Assembly: GCF_001191005.1 (NCBI RefSeq)
Contig: NZ_CP012201.1
Span: 4,836,001-4,900,000, forward strand
Direction of reading: 5' to 3'
DNA from: Massilia sp. NR 4-1
Lineage (GTDB): Bacteria; Pseudomonadota; Gammaproteobacteria; Burkholderiales; Burkholderiaceae_D
Length of the DNA stretch: 64,000 nt
In this document: in pieces, positions 44,151 to 53,069 of the stretch
How positions within the stretch are numbered: position 1 is the stretch's first letter
How the letters are laid out: each line of letters opens with the position of its first letter
Position numbers and translations under genes: made by a program
Notes under the pieces: model-generated
What the model saw: the letters and a program-made list of their open reading frames with translations, nothing else
Told to the model about the DNA's origin: nothing
Databases searched by the model: none

Positions 44151-45236
44151 TTACTTGATGTCGCTGTGTTGCTGCTGTTGATAGGCATGGATCTGCGCCA
44201 GCGTGAAGGCGCGCATATCCTCTTGCCGGGCATGGGCTTTATGCCATGCCACGATATGGTCGATGGTCTGGCCCAGATGCCAGCGCGGCTGCCAATGCAG
44301 ACGGCTGCGCGCCTTGGAGCAGTCCAGTTTCAGCCAGGTCGCCTCATGCGGCTGCGGTGCGCCGTCCAGTTCCCAGGACGCGCCCTCGCCCCAGCTCGCG
44401 CACAGGCGGCTGACGATCCATTCCACCGGCCGTGCATCGGTATCGTGCGGGCCGAAGTTGAAGCCTTCCGCATAGTCCGCGCCGTGCAGATACAACTGCT
44501 CGGCCAGGCCCAGATAGCCCGACAGCGGCTCCAACACATGCTGCCAGGGCCGGATCGCGTGCGGGCTGCGGATGCGCACCGCCTGGCCGGCGGCGATGGC
44601 GCGCATCATGTCGGGGATCAGGCGGTCTACCGCCCAGTCGCCGCCGCCGATCACATTGCCGGCGCGGCCCGAACCGAGCGCCACGCCATGCTGGGCATAC
44701 TGCGCCGGATTGAAATAGGAATTGCGGTAGGCCGAGGTCACCAGTTCGGCGCAAGCCTTGCTGTTGCTATAAGGGTCGTAGCCGCCCATGGCTTCGTTTT
44801 CGCGGTAGCCCCAGGGCCATTCCTTGTTCTCGTAGCACTTGTCGCTGGTGACGTTGACCACGGCCTTGATGCCGGGCGTGGCGCGGATCGCCTCGAACAG
44901 GTTGACCAGTCCCATCACATTGGTGGCATAGGTTTCCACCGGATGCGCATACGAGTAGCGCACCAGGGCCTGGGCCGCCATATGGATGACGATCTGCGGC
45001 CGCGCCGCCTGCATGGCCGCGCGCAGCGCCTCGGCATCGCGGATATCGCCGATGGCCGACTGCATGCCCTGGCCCACGCGCGCCGCTTCGAACAGGCTCG
45101 GTTGCGAAGGCGGGGCGAGGGCGAAGCCGCTCACCTCGGCGCCCAGCGCCTGCAGCCACAGGCTGAGCCAACTGCCTTTGAAGCCGGTATGGCCGGTCAG
45201 GAAAACCCGCTTGCCTTGCCAGAACGATGGGTTCAT
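44151..45236 (-). CDS. rfbG: CDP-glucose 4,6-dehydratase
   Basis: A 361-residue extended SDR. NAD motif FLTGHTGFKGSWL is characteristic of RfbG. Catalytic Y-x3-K appears in YDPYSNSKAC, and NVTSDKCYENKEW is the family-specific Thr/Asp/Lys-type segment. Converts CDP-D-glucose to CDP-4-keto-6-deoxy-D-glucose. Its ATG at 45236 overlaps the rfbF stop, so translation is coupled. The substrate CDP-glucose comes from RfbF and the product goes to RfbH. Confidence 0.95.
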   Translation of the reverse strand: MNPSFWQGKRVFLTGHTGFKGSWLSLWLQALGAEVSGFALAPPSQPSLFEAARVGQGMQSAIGDIRDAEALRAAMQAARPQIVIHMAAQALVRYSYAHPVETYATNVMGLVNLFEAIRATPGIKAVVNVTSDKCYENKEWPWGYRENEAMGGYDPYSNSKACAELVTSAYRNSYFNPAQYAQHGVALGSGRAGNVIGGGDWAVDRLIPDMMRAIAAGQAVRIRSPHAIRPWQHVLEPLSGYLGLAEQLYLHGADYAEGFNFGPHDTDARPVEWIVSRLCASWGEGASWELDGAPQPHEATWLKLDCSKARSRLHWQPRWHLGQTIDHIVAWHKAHARQEDMRAFTLAQIHAYQQQQHSDIK

Positions 45237-46006
45237 GTCCAGATCTTCCACGGCGCCTTGCCGCTCTGCCACAAGTCCTCCAGGTGGAACTTGTCGCGCA
45301 GCGTGTCCATCGGCTGCCAGAAACCGTTGTGGCGATAGGCGGCGATCTGCTTGTCGCGCGCCAGGTTTTCCATCGGCTCCTTTTCCCAGATGGTGGCGTC
45401 GCCGGCGATATAGTCGATGACTTTGGGCGAGAGCACGAAATAGCCGCCGTTGATCCAGCTGCCGTCGCCCTGCGGCTTCTCGCGGAAGCTGTCGATGACG
45501 TCGCCGTGCATTTCCACCGCGCCGAAGCGGCCGGGCGGCTGCACCGCCGTCATGGTGCCGAGCAGGCCATGCTGCCGATGGAAGGCGATGCTGGCGGCGA
45601 TATCGATGTCGGCCACGCCGTCGCCGTAGGTGAAGCAGAACGCTTCCTCGTTCTCGACGAAGCGCTGCACGCGCTTCAGGCGGCCGCCGGTCATGCTGCT
45701 GTCGCCGGTGTCGACCAGGGTCACGCGCCACGGTTCGGCGTGGCGCTCATGCACCTCCATCGCATTCTTCTGCAGGTCGAAGGTGACGTCCGAGGTGTGC
45801 AGGAAGTAGTTGGCGAAGAATTCCTTGATGACGTAGCCCTTGTAGCCGCAGCAGATCACGAAATCATTGATGCCGTGGGCCGAGTACTGCTTCAGGATGT
45901 GCCAGAGGATCGGCTTGCCGCCGATCTCCACCATCGGCTTGGGCTTGACGGTGGTTTCTTCGCTCAGCCGCGTACCCAATCCGCCGGCCAGAATGACTGC
46001 TTTCAT
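45233..46006 (-). CDS. rfbF: Glucose-1-phosphate cytidylyltransferase
   Basis: A 257-residue nucleotidyltransferase. N-terminus MKAVILAGGLGTRLSEET, then KPKPMVEIGGKPILWHI, both diagnostic of RfbF. GDGVADIDI carries the metal-binding Asp. Makes CDP-glucose from CTP and glucose 1-phosphate, the first committed step of the CDP-dideoxysugar branch. Preceded by a 107-nt gap containing a candidate promoter, suggesting that the rfbFGH half can be expressed separately from the upstream genes. Confidence 0.95.
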   Translation of the reverse strand: MKAVILAGGLGTRLSEETTVKPKPMVEIGGKPILWHILKQYSAHGINDFVICCGYKGYVIKEFFANYFLHTSDVTFDLQKNAMEVHERHAEPWRVTLVDTGDSSMTGGRLKRVQRFVENEEAFCFTYGDGVADIDIAASIAFHRQHGLLGTMTAVQPPGRFGAVEMHGDVIDSFREKPQGDGSWINGGYFVLSPKVIDYIAGDATIWEKEPMENLARDKQIAAYRHNGFWQPMDTLRDKFHLEDLWQSGKAPWKIWT

Positions 46007-46069
46007 ATTATTCTCGATCAGTTAGGTGGTTGCAGTCGCATGGGGCGCCGCCGGGCGCCTTGCATGCTT

Positions 46070-46098
46070 ATTCTGGGCGCTCCGCTAGCTATTGTAAA
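46070..46098 (-). promoter_or_regulatory. Candidate sigma70 promoter for rfbFGH
   Basis: On the minus strand, TTTACA (revcomp of 46093-46098) and CAGAAT (revcomp of 46070-46075) are separated by exactly 17 nt within the gap between the GNAT gene and rfbF. Both hexamers match only partly, so this is tentative. Confidence 0.35.
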
Positions 46099-46113
46099 CC
46101 TCGGTTTGCGGGC

Positions 46114-46665
46114 TTAATCCTCGATTTGAATGCCGTTTGGCAGGTATTTTTCGTATTTGGCGAGGGTGGCCAGGATGGTCGCCTGGTCCATCTTGAAGTA
46201 ATAGTCGAGCTCCGACTCGCCCGTGACCTGGGCGCCGAAGCGCTCGTGGAACTGGATCACGCCGGTATTGCCCTTGCGCACGTCGAAATGCGCGCCTGCG
46301 AAGCCCAGGTGCAGGGCGTAGTGGTAGATGATCAGCGCCGATTCGATGGCGAAGCCGGACGGCGCGCCATCCTTCTTGATCCAGGAACCCCAGCAGAAGG
46401 AATCGCCCTGCTGGTCGTACAGGCGCACGGTGCCCACCGCTTCCCCGGCCGTATCCTCGATGATGAAGTAGATCTGGCCCGCGTCCTGCGCATAGCCGGC
46501 CAGCCAGGCTTCCTGCTTGGCCAGGTCGGGCGAGGTGGCCGACAGGTAGCGGCCCTTGCTGGCGTCGGTGCGCAGGCCGAGGATGAAGGCGGCGTCGGCC
46601 ACCGTCGCGTCGCGGAACACCAGCTTGTTGCCGCGGATGGCCTTGGGCTTGATAAAGCGGGGCAT
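46114..46665 (-). CDS. GNAT-family acetyltransferase, probably for an amino sugar
   Basis: A 183-residue protein with a GNAT fold. LVFRDATVADAAFILGLR is the N-terminal beta1-alpha1, and HLGFAGAHFDVRKGNTGVIQFHERFG includes the late strand and helix with the GN-G-x-I pattern. Sits directly after an FdtA/FdtB-like pair, where an N-acetyltransferase (FdtC-like in logic, although FdtC itself is a hexapeptide enzyme) would complete a 3-acetamido-3,6-dideoxyhexose. Role assigned from context. Confidence 0.75.
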   Translation of the reverse strand: MPRFIKPKAIRGNKLVFRDATVADAAFILGLRTDASKGRYLSATSPDLAKQEAWLAGYAQDAGQIYFIIEDTAGEAVGTVRLYDQQGDSFCWGSWIKKDGAPSGFAIESALIIYHYALHLGFAGAHFDVRKGNTGVIQFHERFGAQVTGESELDYYFKMDQATILATLAKYEKYLPNGIQIED

Positions 46666-46677
46666 GGCCAGGCCTCC

Positions 46678-47787
46678 TTACAGGCTGGCCAGGATGGCGC
46701 GCACGGCGGCCGCCACCTGGTCCACCTGCTCCAGGCTCAGATGCGGGCCGACCGGCAGGCTGAGTACTTCACGGTGGATCGCTTCGGCGAGCGGGAAGTC
46801 GCCTGGCTGGTATCCCAGTTCGGCATACGCCTGCTGCAGATGGGGGGCGATCGGATAATGCACGATGGTGCCGATGCCTTGCTCGGCCAGGCGCTGCGCC
46901 AGCGCGTCGCGCTGGGCGTGGCGCACCACGTACAGGTGCCAGACCGGTTCGGCCCAGGCGGGAACGTGCGGCAGCAGCAGGCCGGGAATGCCGGCCAGCC
47001 GCTCGCTGTAGCGGGCCGCCTGCGCGCGGCGCAGGGCATTGCCCTCGTCCAGCACATTCAGCTTCACATTCAGCACGGCGGCCTGCATCTCGTCCAGGCG
47101 CGAGTTAAAGCCCTGCACCAGGTTGTGGTATTTCTTCTGCGAGCCGTAGTTGCGGTAGGTGCGCAGCAGTTCGGCCAGGGCGGCGTCGTCCGTGACCACG
47201 CCGCCGGCGTCGCCCAGGGCGCCCAGGTTCTTGCCCGGATAGAAGCTGAAGGCGGCGGCGTCGCCCAGCTGGCCGCTGCGCTTGCCGTGGCACAGGGCGC
47301 CATGGGCCTGGGCCGCGTCTTCCACCACCTTCAGATTATGCTTGCGCGCGATGGCCGCGATGGCCGGCATATCGGCCGGCTGGCCGTACAGGTGGACGGC
47401 GACAATGGCCTTGGTGCGCGGCGTGATGGCCGCCTCGATGCGGGCCGGGTCGATGTTATAGGTCGCCTCCACCGGCTCCACCGGGACCGGCGTGGCGCCG
47501 CACTGGCTGACCGCCAGCCAGGTGGCGATGAAGGTGTTGCTGGGCACGATCACCTCGTCGCCCGGGCCGATGCCGTAGGCGCGCAGGATCAGCATGATGG
47601 CGTCCAGGCCGTTGGCCACGCCGATGCCGTGCTGCGCGCCGCAATAGGCGGCGAAGCGCCGTTCGAAGTTCTCCACTTCCTGGCCCAGGATATACCAGCC
47701 GGAATGCAGCACGCGCTGCAGGGCCGCTTCGAGTTCGGCCTGCTGGCTCAGGTTGATGGCTTTCAGATCGAGAAAGGGCACGCTCAT
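46678..47787 (-). CDS. DegT/DnrJ/EryC1 sugar aminotransferase (FdtB/QdtB-like)
   Basis: A 369-residue PLP enzyme. MSVPFLDLKAIN is a typical start, and Lys186 in FSFYPGKNLGALGDAGG is the Schiff-base residue (present, unlike RfbH). DAAQAHGA carries the cofactor-binding Asp. It probably aminates C-3 of a dTDP-3-keto-6-deoxyhexose from the ketoisomerase immediately upstream. dTDP-glucose enzymes RmlA and RmlB are not in the window and must come from elsewhere. Packed 12 nt from the GNAT gene. Confidence 0.88.
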   Translation of the reverse strand: MSVPFLDLKAINLSQQAELEAALQRVLHSGWYILGQEVENFERRFAAYCGAQHGIGVANGLDAIMLILRAYGIGPGDEVIVPSNTFIATWLAVSQCGATPVPVEPVEATYNIDPARIEAAITPRTKAIVAVHLYGQPADMPAIAAIARKHNLKVVEDAAQAHGALCHGKRSGQLGDAAAFSFYPGKNLGALGDAGGVVTDDAALAELLRTYRNYGSQKKYHNLVQGFNSRLDEMQAAVLNVKLNVLDEGNALRRAQAARYSERLAGIPGLLLPHVPAWAEPVWHLYVVRHAQRDALAQRLAEQGIGTIVHYPIAPHLQQAYAELGYQPGDFPLAEAIHREVLSLPVGPHLSLEQVDQVAAAVRAILASL

Positions 47788-47796
47788 GGATGGCTT

Positions 47797-48231
47797 TCAG
47801 CGGGGAGGATAATCGGGATGCTGGCCGCGCGCGACGGCCTGGAATTCATCGTAATCGTGGAAATAGTCTTTGGGATCGTAGTTGGTCGAGGCCAGCACCA
47901 GGCAGACCCCGCCCGACGAGAAGTTCTCCACTTCGCGCCACATCATCTTGGGGATGTAGAGGCCGTAGTAGGAACGGTTCAGGTGGATCTTCTTGCGCGC
48001 GAAGCCGTCGTCCACGATCACGTCGAAGCTGCCGGACATGGCGATCATGAATTGCTGCAGTTCGATATGGCCATGGCCGGCGCGGGTCGAACCGCCCGGC
48101 ACGTCGTACAGGTAGTAGACGCGCTTGATGTCGAAGGGGATCTGCTGCCCGCCTTCGATCACCGACAGATTGCCGCGCGGGTCAGAATGCTTGGGCAACT
48201 GAATGATCTTGCATTCATCGAGCAGGGACAT
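47797..48231 (-). CDS. Sugar 3,4-ketoisomerase (FdtA/WxcM-like cupin)
   Basis: A 144-residue cupin. Motifs: DPRGNLSVIEGGQQIPFDIKR, YYLYDVPGGSTRAGHGH and LQQFMIAMSGSFDVIVDDG, with IPKMMWREVENFSSGGVCLVLAS. All are standard in FdtA/QdtA/WxcM-type TDP-4-oxo-6-deoxyglucose 3,4-ketoisomerases. Feeds the aminotransferase next door. Only 2 nt separate it from the upstream GT2 gene. Whether the product is Fuc3N or Qui3N cannot be told. Confidence 0.9.
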   Translation of the reverse strand: MSLLDECKIIQLPKHSDPRGNLSVIEGGQQIPFDIKRVYYLYDVPGGSTRAGHGHIELQQFMIAMSGSFDVIVDDGFARKKIHLNRSYYGLYIPKMMWREVENFSSGGVCLVLASTNYDPKDYFHDYDEFQAVARGQHPDYPPR

Positions 48232-48233
48232 GC

Positions 48234-49112
48234 TTATCCTTTCAGCGGCTGAAGATAGGCCAGGTAGCGCTCGTACGAGCGGCCGATCTGCTCGAACACG
48301 CCGCGCAGCGAGAGGTACACGGCGTGCACCTGTTCCTGCGTGGCCAGCAGCTCTTCGGTGCTGATGGTGCCGATCTGGTGCGAGCAGTACAGGATGTCGA
48401 TATAGTCCGAGAAGCAGTAGCCGAAATTCGGATTCGAGTTCGGGTTCGAGTTGGACAGCAGCGCCTGGTCGCGGCGGAAGTAGCTCAGCTCTTCGTCGAT
48501 GTAGAAGGCCGAGCCGCCCTCCACCAGGTTGAAGTAGGCCGCCACGTCGGCCAGGCCCACGGTGCAGTCGTGGGTACCGACTTTGAACAGATTGTGCCAG
48601 CCGATCTGCCACAGCTTGCTGCGGCGGAACATGATGGTGCTGAATTCGCCGATGAAGTTGCGCATGCCGAGCGCCATGCTGCGGTGCAGGTCGCGCCCGC
48701 TCATCATGCCGCTGGCTTCGTAGGGGCGGCGCGTTTCCACGCGCTGGTTGGCGGCATCGATCACCTGCGAGGCCGAGAAGACCAGTTCCACCTCGTCGCG
48801 CCCGGCCACGGCGGCCACCATGCGCTCGACGCAGAAAGGATGCAGCAGATCGTCGTCGAACAGCGGCTTGACGAAGACGCCCTTGGCGCCATAGAAGGCG
48901 CCCAGCACATTGTCGGCCCGGACCACGCTGCTGCGCTGGTAGATCACGCCGGGGAAGCGGGCGCAGATCTCGCGGATGGCCTCGGTCGGGCAATTGTCGC
49001 TGACCAGGATTTCGATATTCGGATACGTCTGGCCGATGGCCGAGCGCAGGCACTGCTCGAAATGGCCTGGCTTGTAGGACGGGATCACGATGCTGACTAA
49101 GGGTAAGGCCAT
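48234..49112 (-). CDS. Glycosyltransferase family 2
   Basis: A 292-residue GT-A enzyme. N-terminus LVSIVIPSYKPGHFEQCLRS, then NIEILVSDNCP, and FVKPLFDDDLLHPFCVE with the metal-binding acidic triad. A short Asn-Ser-Asn-Pro repeat (SNSNPNSNPN) lies near residue 230. No membrane segment, so it acts in the cytoplasm. Probably extends a protein-linked glycan, given the cluster. Donor unknown. Confidence 0.88.
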   Translation of the reverse strand: MALPLVSIVIPSYKPGHFEQCLRSAIGQTYPNIEILVSDNCPTEAIREICARFPGVIYQRSSVVRADNVLGAFYGAKGVFVKPLFDDDLLHPFCVERMVAAVAGRDEVELVFSASQVIDAANQRVETRRPYEASGMMSGRDLHRSMALGMRNFIGEFSTIMFRRSKLWQIGWHNLFKVGTHDCTVGLADVAAYFNLVEGGSAFYIDEELSYFRRDQALLSNSNPNSNPNFGYCFSDYIDILYCSHQIGTISTEELLATQEQVHAVYLSLRGVFEQIGRSYERYLAYLQPLKG

Positions 49113-49167
49113 ATACCATCCTATGTTTGAAGGCGCGGGGCGCCGGTTGCAGGGCCGCTGGCGGAAC

Positions 49168-50472
49168 TCAGGCCGCTTGCGCGAGGATGATGTACTGCCA
49201 CGGCAGCGCGTCCTGCACTGCGGTGTCGGGATCGCTGCCGCTGGCCTGGGCCAGGGCGCGCAGCGCCGGCAGGAAGGCTTCGCGGCCCGCTTCTTCGCGG
49301 ATCACCGGCGTGCCGCCCGCGATGCGGAAGCCTGCCTGCTGGAACATATCAAGAATTGTTCCGCGCGTAAACACCCGCACATCAGGTAAATCGAGCACGG
49401 TGCCGGGCTGGTAGCGCAGGTCGCCCACGGCCAGGCGCGCCTGCATGCTCCAGTGCTGGAAATTGCGCAGCGAAGCGACCACCGTGCCGCCGGGCTGGAT
49501 GTGGCGGCGGATGCGCGCCAGCATGGCCCATGGATCGCGCAGGCTGCTCAGCACATCGCCCAGAATCCAGCAGTCGGCGCCGGCCACATGGGCGTAGAAC
49601 TTGTCGTCGGCCTGCTCGATATCGGTATTGAACACGTAATCGCAGTGCGGCCGCGCCAGATTGGCCAGGGCCGGATCGGCTTCGACGCCGGTGTAGTCGC
49701 AGATCGGGTGGGCGGCGCGGTACGCCTTGGCGAACACGCCGTTGTGGCAGCCCACTTCCACCAGCTTTTGCGCGTCGGGCGGCACGAAGGCCAGCAGGTG
49801 CTGGTCGACGGCGCTGTCGGCGGCCGGCAGGTCGTAGTGGTAGCCGCCGGTGCGCACCACCGTGCCTTGCCAGGGATGCTTGATGTAGTGGCGCGCGGAT
49901 TCGGAACCGAAGTCGTCGCGCACCCACTGCACATGCTTGAGCAGATGGGCCTGGCCGGCGCGGTGCAGGGCCAGCATGGTCGGGATCATGGGCGCGCCGT
50001 GCTTGATCGGCAGCGGCCATTGGCGCATCACGTCCATATTCACCAGCATGCAGGCCGGGTGCAGGTAGGCCACCTCGCCGTCGTCCGGGCGGTCGTAGCC
50101 TTGCTCGTTGACCTGCTGGATGCTGCCCACGCCCCACAGTTCCGGCGTCAGCTCGCCCTGCAGCGATTCGAGGAAGCCGCCCTTGACGATTTCCACGTCC
50201 GAATCGAGGAACAGCACCTGGCCCTCCAGACCCAGATTGCGGATGGCCCAGGACATGCCGGGGCCGTGGTGGATGTTGTAGCCGAAGGGGATGAATGCCA
50301 CGTTCGGGAAAGACTCGGCGATCGCCTTGATCTGCAGCGATATCTCGGGGTTGGAACCGTCGATCACATACACTTTGTTGGCGTAGAACTGGCGGAAAGT
50401 GCGCAGCAGCGCCTCGATCAGGTCGGGCGAATTGTAGGACACCGTGATGACTGGGATGTGGGCGGTACTCAT
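49168..50472 (-). CDS. GT2 glycosyltransferase fused to a methyltransferase-like domain
   Basis: A 434-residue fusion. Residues 1-230 are a GT-A domain: HIPVITVSYNSPDLIEALLR and QVLFLDSDVEIVKGG with the DxD. Residues about 240-434 are a class I methyltransferase-like domain: KLVEVGCHNGVFAKAYR, YTGVEADPALANLAR and ADCWILGDVLSSLRDPW. The latter module recurs at 39289 and in the next upstream gene. It could transfer a sugar and then methylate it. AAGGAAC lies upstream of the ATG at 50472. In line with its neighbours. Confidence 0.85.
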   Translation of the reverse strand: MSTAHIPVITVSYNSPDLIEALLRTFRQFYANKVYVIDGSNPEISLQIKAIAESFPNVAFIPFGYNIHHGPGMSWAIRNLGLEGQVLFLDSDVEIVKGGFLESLQGELTPELWGVGSIQQVNEQGYDRPDDGEVAYLHPACMLVNMDVMRQWPLPIKHGAPMIPTMLALHRAGQAHLLKHVQWVRDDFGSESARHYIKHPWQGTVVRTGGYHYDLPAADSAVDQHLLAFVPPDAQKLVEVGCHNGVFAKAYRAAHPICDYTGVEADPALANLARPHCDYVFNTDIEQADDKFYAHVAGADCWILGDVLSSLRDPWAMLARIRRHIQPGGTVVASLRNFQHWSMQARLAVGDLRYQPGTVLDLPDVRVFTRGTILDMFQQAGFRIAGGTPVIREEAGREAFLPALRALAQASGSDPDTAVQDALPWQYIILAQAA

Positions 50473-50501
50473 GGGCGAGGGTTCCTTTGCATGTCCTGGG
50501 T

Positions 50502-53015
50502 TCAGGCGGCGACGGCGCGCACCAGATATTGATAGGGCAGGGCATCCTGCACCGCCAGTTCCGGATCGGCGCCGCTGGCGATGGCCATCTGGCGGATCGC
50601 CGCCAGCATCGCTTCCGGCGGCGCGTGCAGGGTCACGGTATGCATGTCGACCACATTGAAGCCGCATTCGCGCAACAGCAGGGCCAGGGTACTGCGCGTG
50701 AACCAGTGCAGGTTGGCGCGGTTGAGCAGGCCGTTGTCCTGGTATTGCAGATTGCCGCTGGCCAGGCAGGATTGCAGCGCCCAGTTCTGCGCGTTCGAAA
50801 CGCAGGCCACCACTTCCACCGGGCCGGTGGCGTGCCGGCGCAGGCTGCGCAGCATGGCCCACGGGTCGCGCAGGCGTTCCAGCGTGTCGGGGAAGACCCA
50901 GCACTGGGTCGCGCCCAGGCGGCGCCAGTCGGCAGCGTCGAGCTGCTCGGCGTCGGCCGCCAGCACCTCGCTGCTCCATGGCGTATCCGGCGCGGCCAGG
51001 CTGACGCTGGTGTAGCGCGCCTGCGGATTGGCCGAGCGGTAGGCTTGCGCCAGCACGCCATTGCCGATTTCGGCCACGCTGTGCAGGCCGTTGCGCAGCA
51101 TGCGCAACATGCCGGCGTGCTGCACCGGCATGTTTTCCGGCGGCGGCACGGTGCCCGGCGCCGCTGCGTCCTGCAGCGGCACGCCGGCGGGACGCGGAAT
51201 CACGCTGGCGTACAGGTCTTCCAGGTCGCGCACGAAGCGCGGCGTGTCGAACAGCGGGCTGGTTGCGCGTGTGGCCAGCAGGCGTTGGCGCAGGGCCGCC
51301 AATTCGGCGCGGTTGCCGGCCAGGGCCACGGCGCGCTCTTCGTATTCGCCGAGTTCGTGCGTCACCAGTTCCGGCAAGTCCATGGCGTGCAGCAGGCTGC
51401 CGGCCATGCGCGCGCTGAAGGTGCGGCCGGCGCAGGTCAGCACCGGCAGGCCGGCCCACAGCGCATCGCTGGCGGTGGTGCCGGCGTTGAAGGGCGCGGT
51501 GTCGAGGAAGAGGTCGGCCAGCTGGAAGCGCGCCAGATAATCGGCCGGCGCCACGCGGCCGGCGAACAGCAGGCGTTCGCGCGCCACGCCGCGGCTTTCC
51601 GCTTCGCGCAACAGGTTGGCGCGGGTTTCCTCGGTGTCGGCCACCATCCACAGCACGCTGCCGGGCACGCGCTGCAGGATGCGCATCCAGGCCGAGAACA
51701 CTTCCGGTGTGAATTTGTAGTTGTTGTTGAAGGAGCAAAAGATGAACTGATCTTCCGGCAGCCCGTTGCCGGCCTTGGTCGGCGTGGCGCCGATGGCGCG
51801 CTGGCGGTCGTTGATCTGGAAGGTGTGCGGCATGTGCAGCGGCTTTTCCGTGAAATACGGTTCCAGCTCGGGCGGCAGCACAAAGGGATCGGCGATCACG
51901 TAATCGACGCCGGGAATCGCGGTCGGACCGGGGAACCCGAGCCAGGTGGCCTGCACCGGGGCCGGCCGGTAGGCCAGGATGCCGGGCCGCGCGCCCAGGG
52001 TCAGGCCGTGCAGGTCGACCAGCAGGTCGATCTCGTGGCGGCGGATGCAGTGCGCCGCCTCCTCGTCGGTCATGGCGTCGATGCGGATGTAGTGGTCCAT
52101 GGCGCCAACCACGCGCGCGCGCAGCGGGCTGCCGTCCTCGCGGCTCCAGCTGAAGGCATACACCTCGACGCGGCTGCGGTCGTGCAGCTCATACAGCTCG
52201 GCGGTCAGGATCGACACCGCGTGCGAGCAGAAGTCCGAGGACAGGTAGCCGATGCGCATGCGCTTGTGCGGATAGCCGGTGCCGTCGGTCAGCGGCGCCA
52301 CATTGCTTTTGACTTTCTCGTCGATGAAGCGGCGCGCGGCGGCCAGCTGCTCGGCCGGATCGGGCGAGGCGCTGAGCATGGCCAGGGCCGAGGTGGAGCG
52401 CTTCAGTTCTTCCGGACCCAGGTTCGGCAAGCCCGCGTACACCGGCCACTCGCACAGCTTCTGGCGCAGATGCACCCAGTGCGTGATGACATTGGGCTGC
52501 TGCGGATTGAGTTCCAGGCTGCGGCGCAGCATCTGCTCGGCTTCCGGCAGCAGCTTGCGGATTTCCAGCAGGCGGCCCAGATTGTTCAGGGTCTGCTGGT
52601 GCAGGGCGGGCTGGGTGGCGATGTCGGGCTGCACTTCGCGCAGGATGGCGCGCCACACATCGAGCGATTCGTCGGGGCGGCCCATGCGCTCCAGCAGGGA
52701 GCCCAGGTTCAGGCGCGCTTCGACGAAGTTGGGATTGAGGGCGATGGCCTGGCGGTAGGCCTGCTCGGCGCCGGCCTCGTCGCGCTGGTCGCCCAGGGTC
52801 ACGGCCAGGTTGAAGCAGACCGCGTAGGACAGCGGCGAGCGGGTCTTGTCCAGCCACAGGCGGTACAGGGCGCTGGCCTCCTGCGGCACGCCGCGCGCCA
52901 CCAGTTCCTGGGCCGCCTGGAACAGTTCGCCGATCGGCAACACGCCCCGGCTTGCCTGCTTCAGCACGGTTTGGTGGGAAGCGGGAACAGAGGCGGAGCT
53001 GGCTGAAACGGTCAT
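50502..53015 (-). CDS. TPR-GT41 (OGT/SPINDLY-like) glycosyltransferase fused to a degenerate methyltransferase-like domain
   Basis: An 837-residue protein. Residues 20-200 are TPR-like helices. The GT41 domain (about 250-600) has MRIGYLSSDFCSHAVSILTA, FCSFNNNYKFTPEVF and QLADLFLDTAPFNAGTTASD. The C-terminal 200 residues resemble the methyltransferase modules nearby, but the SAM loop is shortened (SVAEIGNGVLAQAY), so this part may be catalytically dead. About half identical by eye to the GT41 part of the protein at 39948. First glycosylation gene after giant protein 2 and 169 nt from it, which supports that protein as its substrate (inference). Confidence 0.85.
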   Translation of the reverse strand: MTVSASSASVPASHQTVLKQASRGVLPIGELFQAAQELVARGVPQEASALYRLWLDKTRSPLSYAVCFNLAVTLGDQRDEAGAEQAYRQAIALNPNFVEARLNLGSLLERMGRPDESLDVWRAILREVQPDIATQPALHQQTLNNLGRLLEIRKLLPEAEQMLRRSLELNPQQPNVITHWVHLRQKLCEWPVYAGLPNLGPEELKRSTSALAMLSASPDPAEQLAAARRFIDEKVKSNVAPLTDGTGYPHKRMRIGYLSSDFCSHAVSILTAELYELHDRSRVEVYAFSWSREDGSPLRARVVGAMDHYIRIDAMTDEEAAHCIRRHEIDLLVDLHGLTLGARPGILAYRPAPVQATWLGFPGPTAIPGVDYVIADPFVLPPELEPYFTEKPLHMPHTFQINDRQRAIGATPTKAGNGLPEDQFIFCSFNNNYKFTPEVFSAWMRILQRVPGSVLWMVADTEETRANLLREAESRGVARERLLFAGRVAPADYLARFQLADLFLDTAPFNAGTTASDALWAGLPVLTCAGRTFSARMAGSLLHAMDLPELVTHELGEYEERAVALAGNRAELAALRQRLLATRATSPLFDTPRFVRDLEDLYASVIPRPAGVPLQDAAAPGTVPPPENMPVQHAGMLRMLRNGLHSVAEIGNGVLAQAYRSANPQARYTSVSLAAPDTPWSSEVLAADAEQLDAADWRRLGATQCWVFPDTLERLRDPWAMLRSLRRHATGPVEVVACVSNAQNWALQSCLASGNLQYQDNGLLNRANLHWFTRSTLALLLRECGFNVVDMHTVTLHAPPEAMLAAIRQMAIASGADPELAVQDALPYQYLVRAVAA

Positions 53016-53069
53016 CTTTTTCTTTCGCTGAAAACGGCCCGGCTGCCGACGGGCGTAGAAGGCGTAATC

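Noticed and set aside
37044..53015. Cluster as an ordinary O-antigen or capsule locus
   Set aside because: No Wzx, Wzy, Wzz, WaaL, initiating transferase or ABC exporter of polysaccharide was found, while two GT41 protein-type enzymes and giant proteins frame it. It is kept as the main alternative explanation, not the preferred one.
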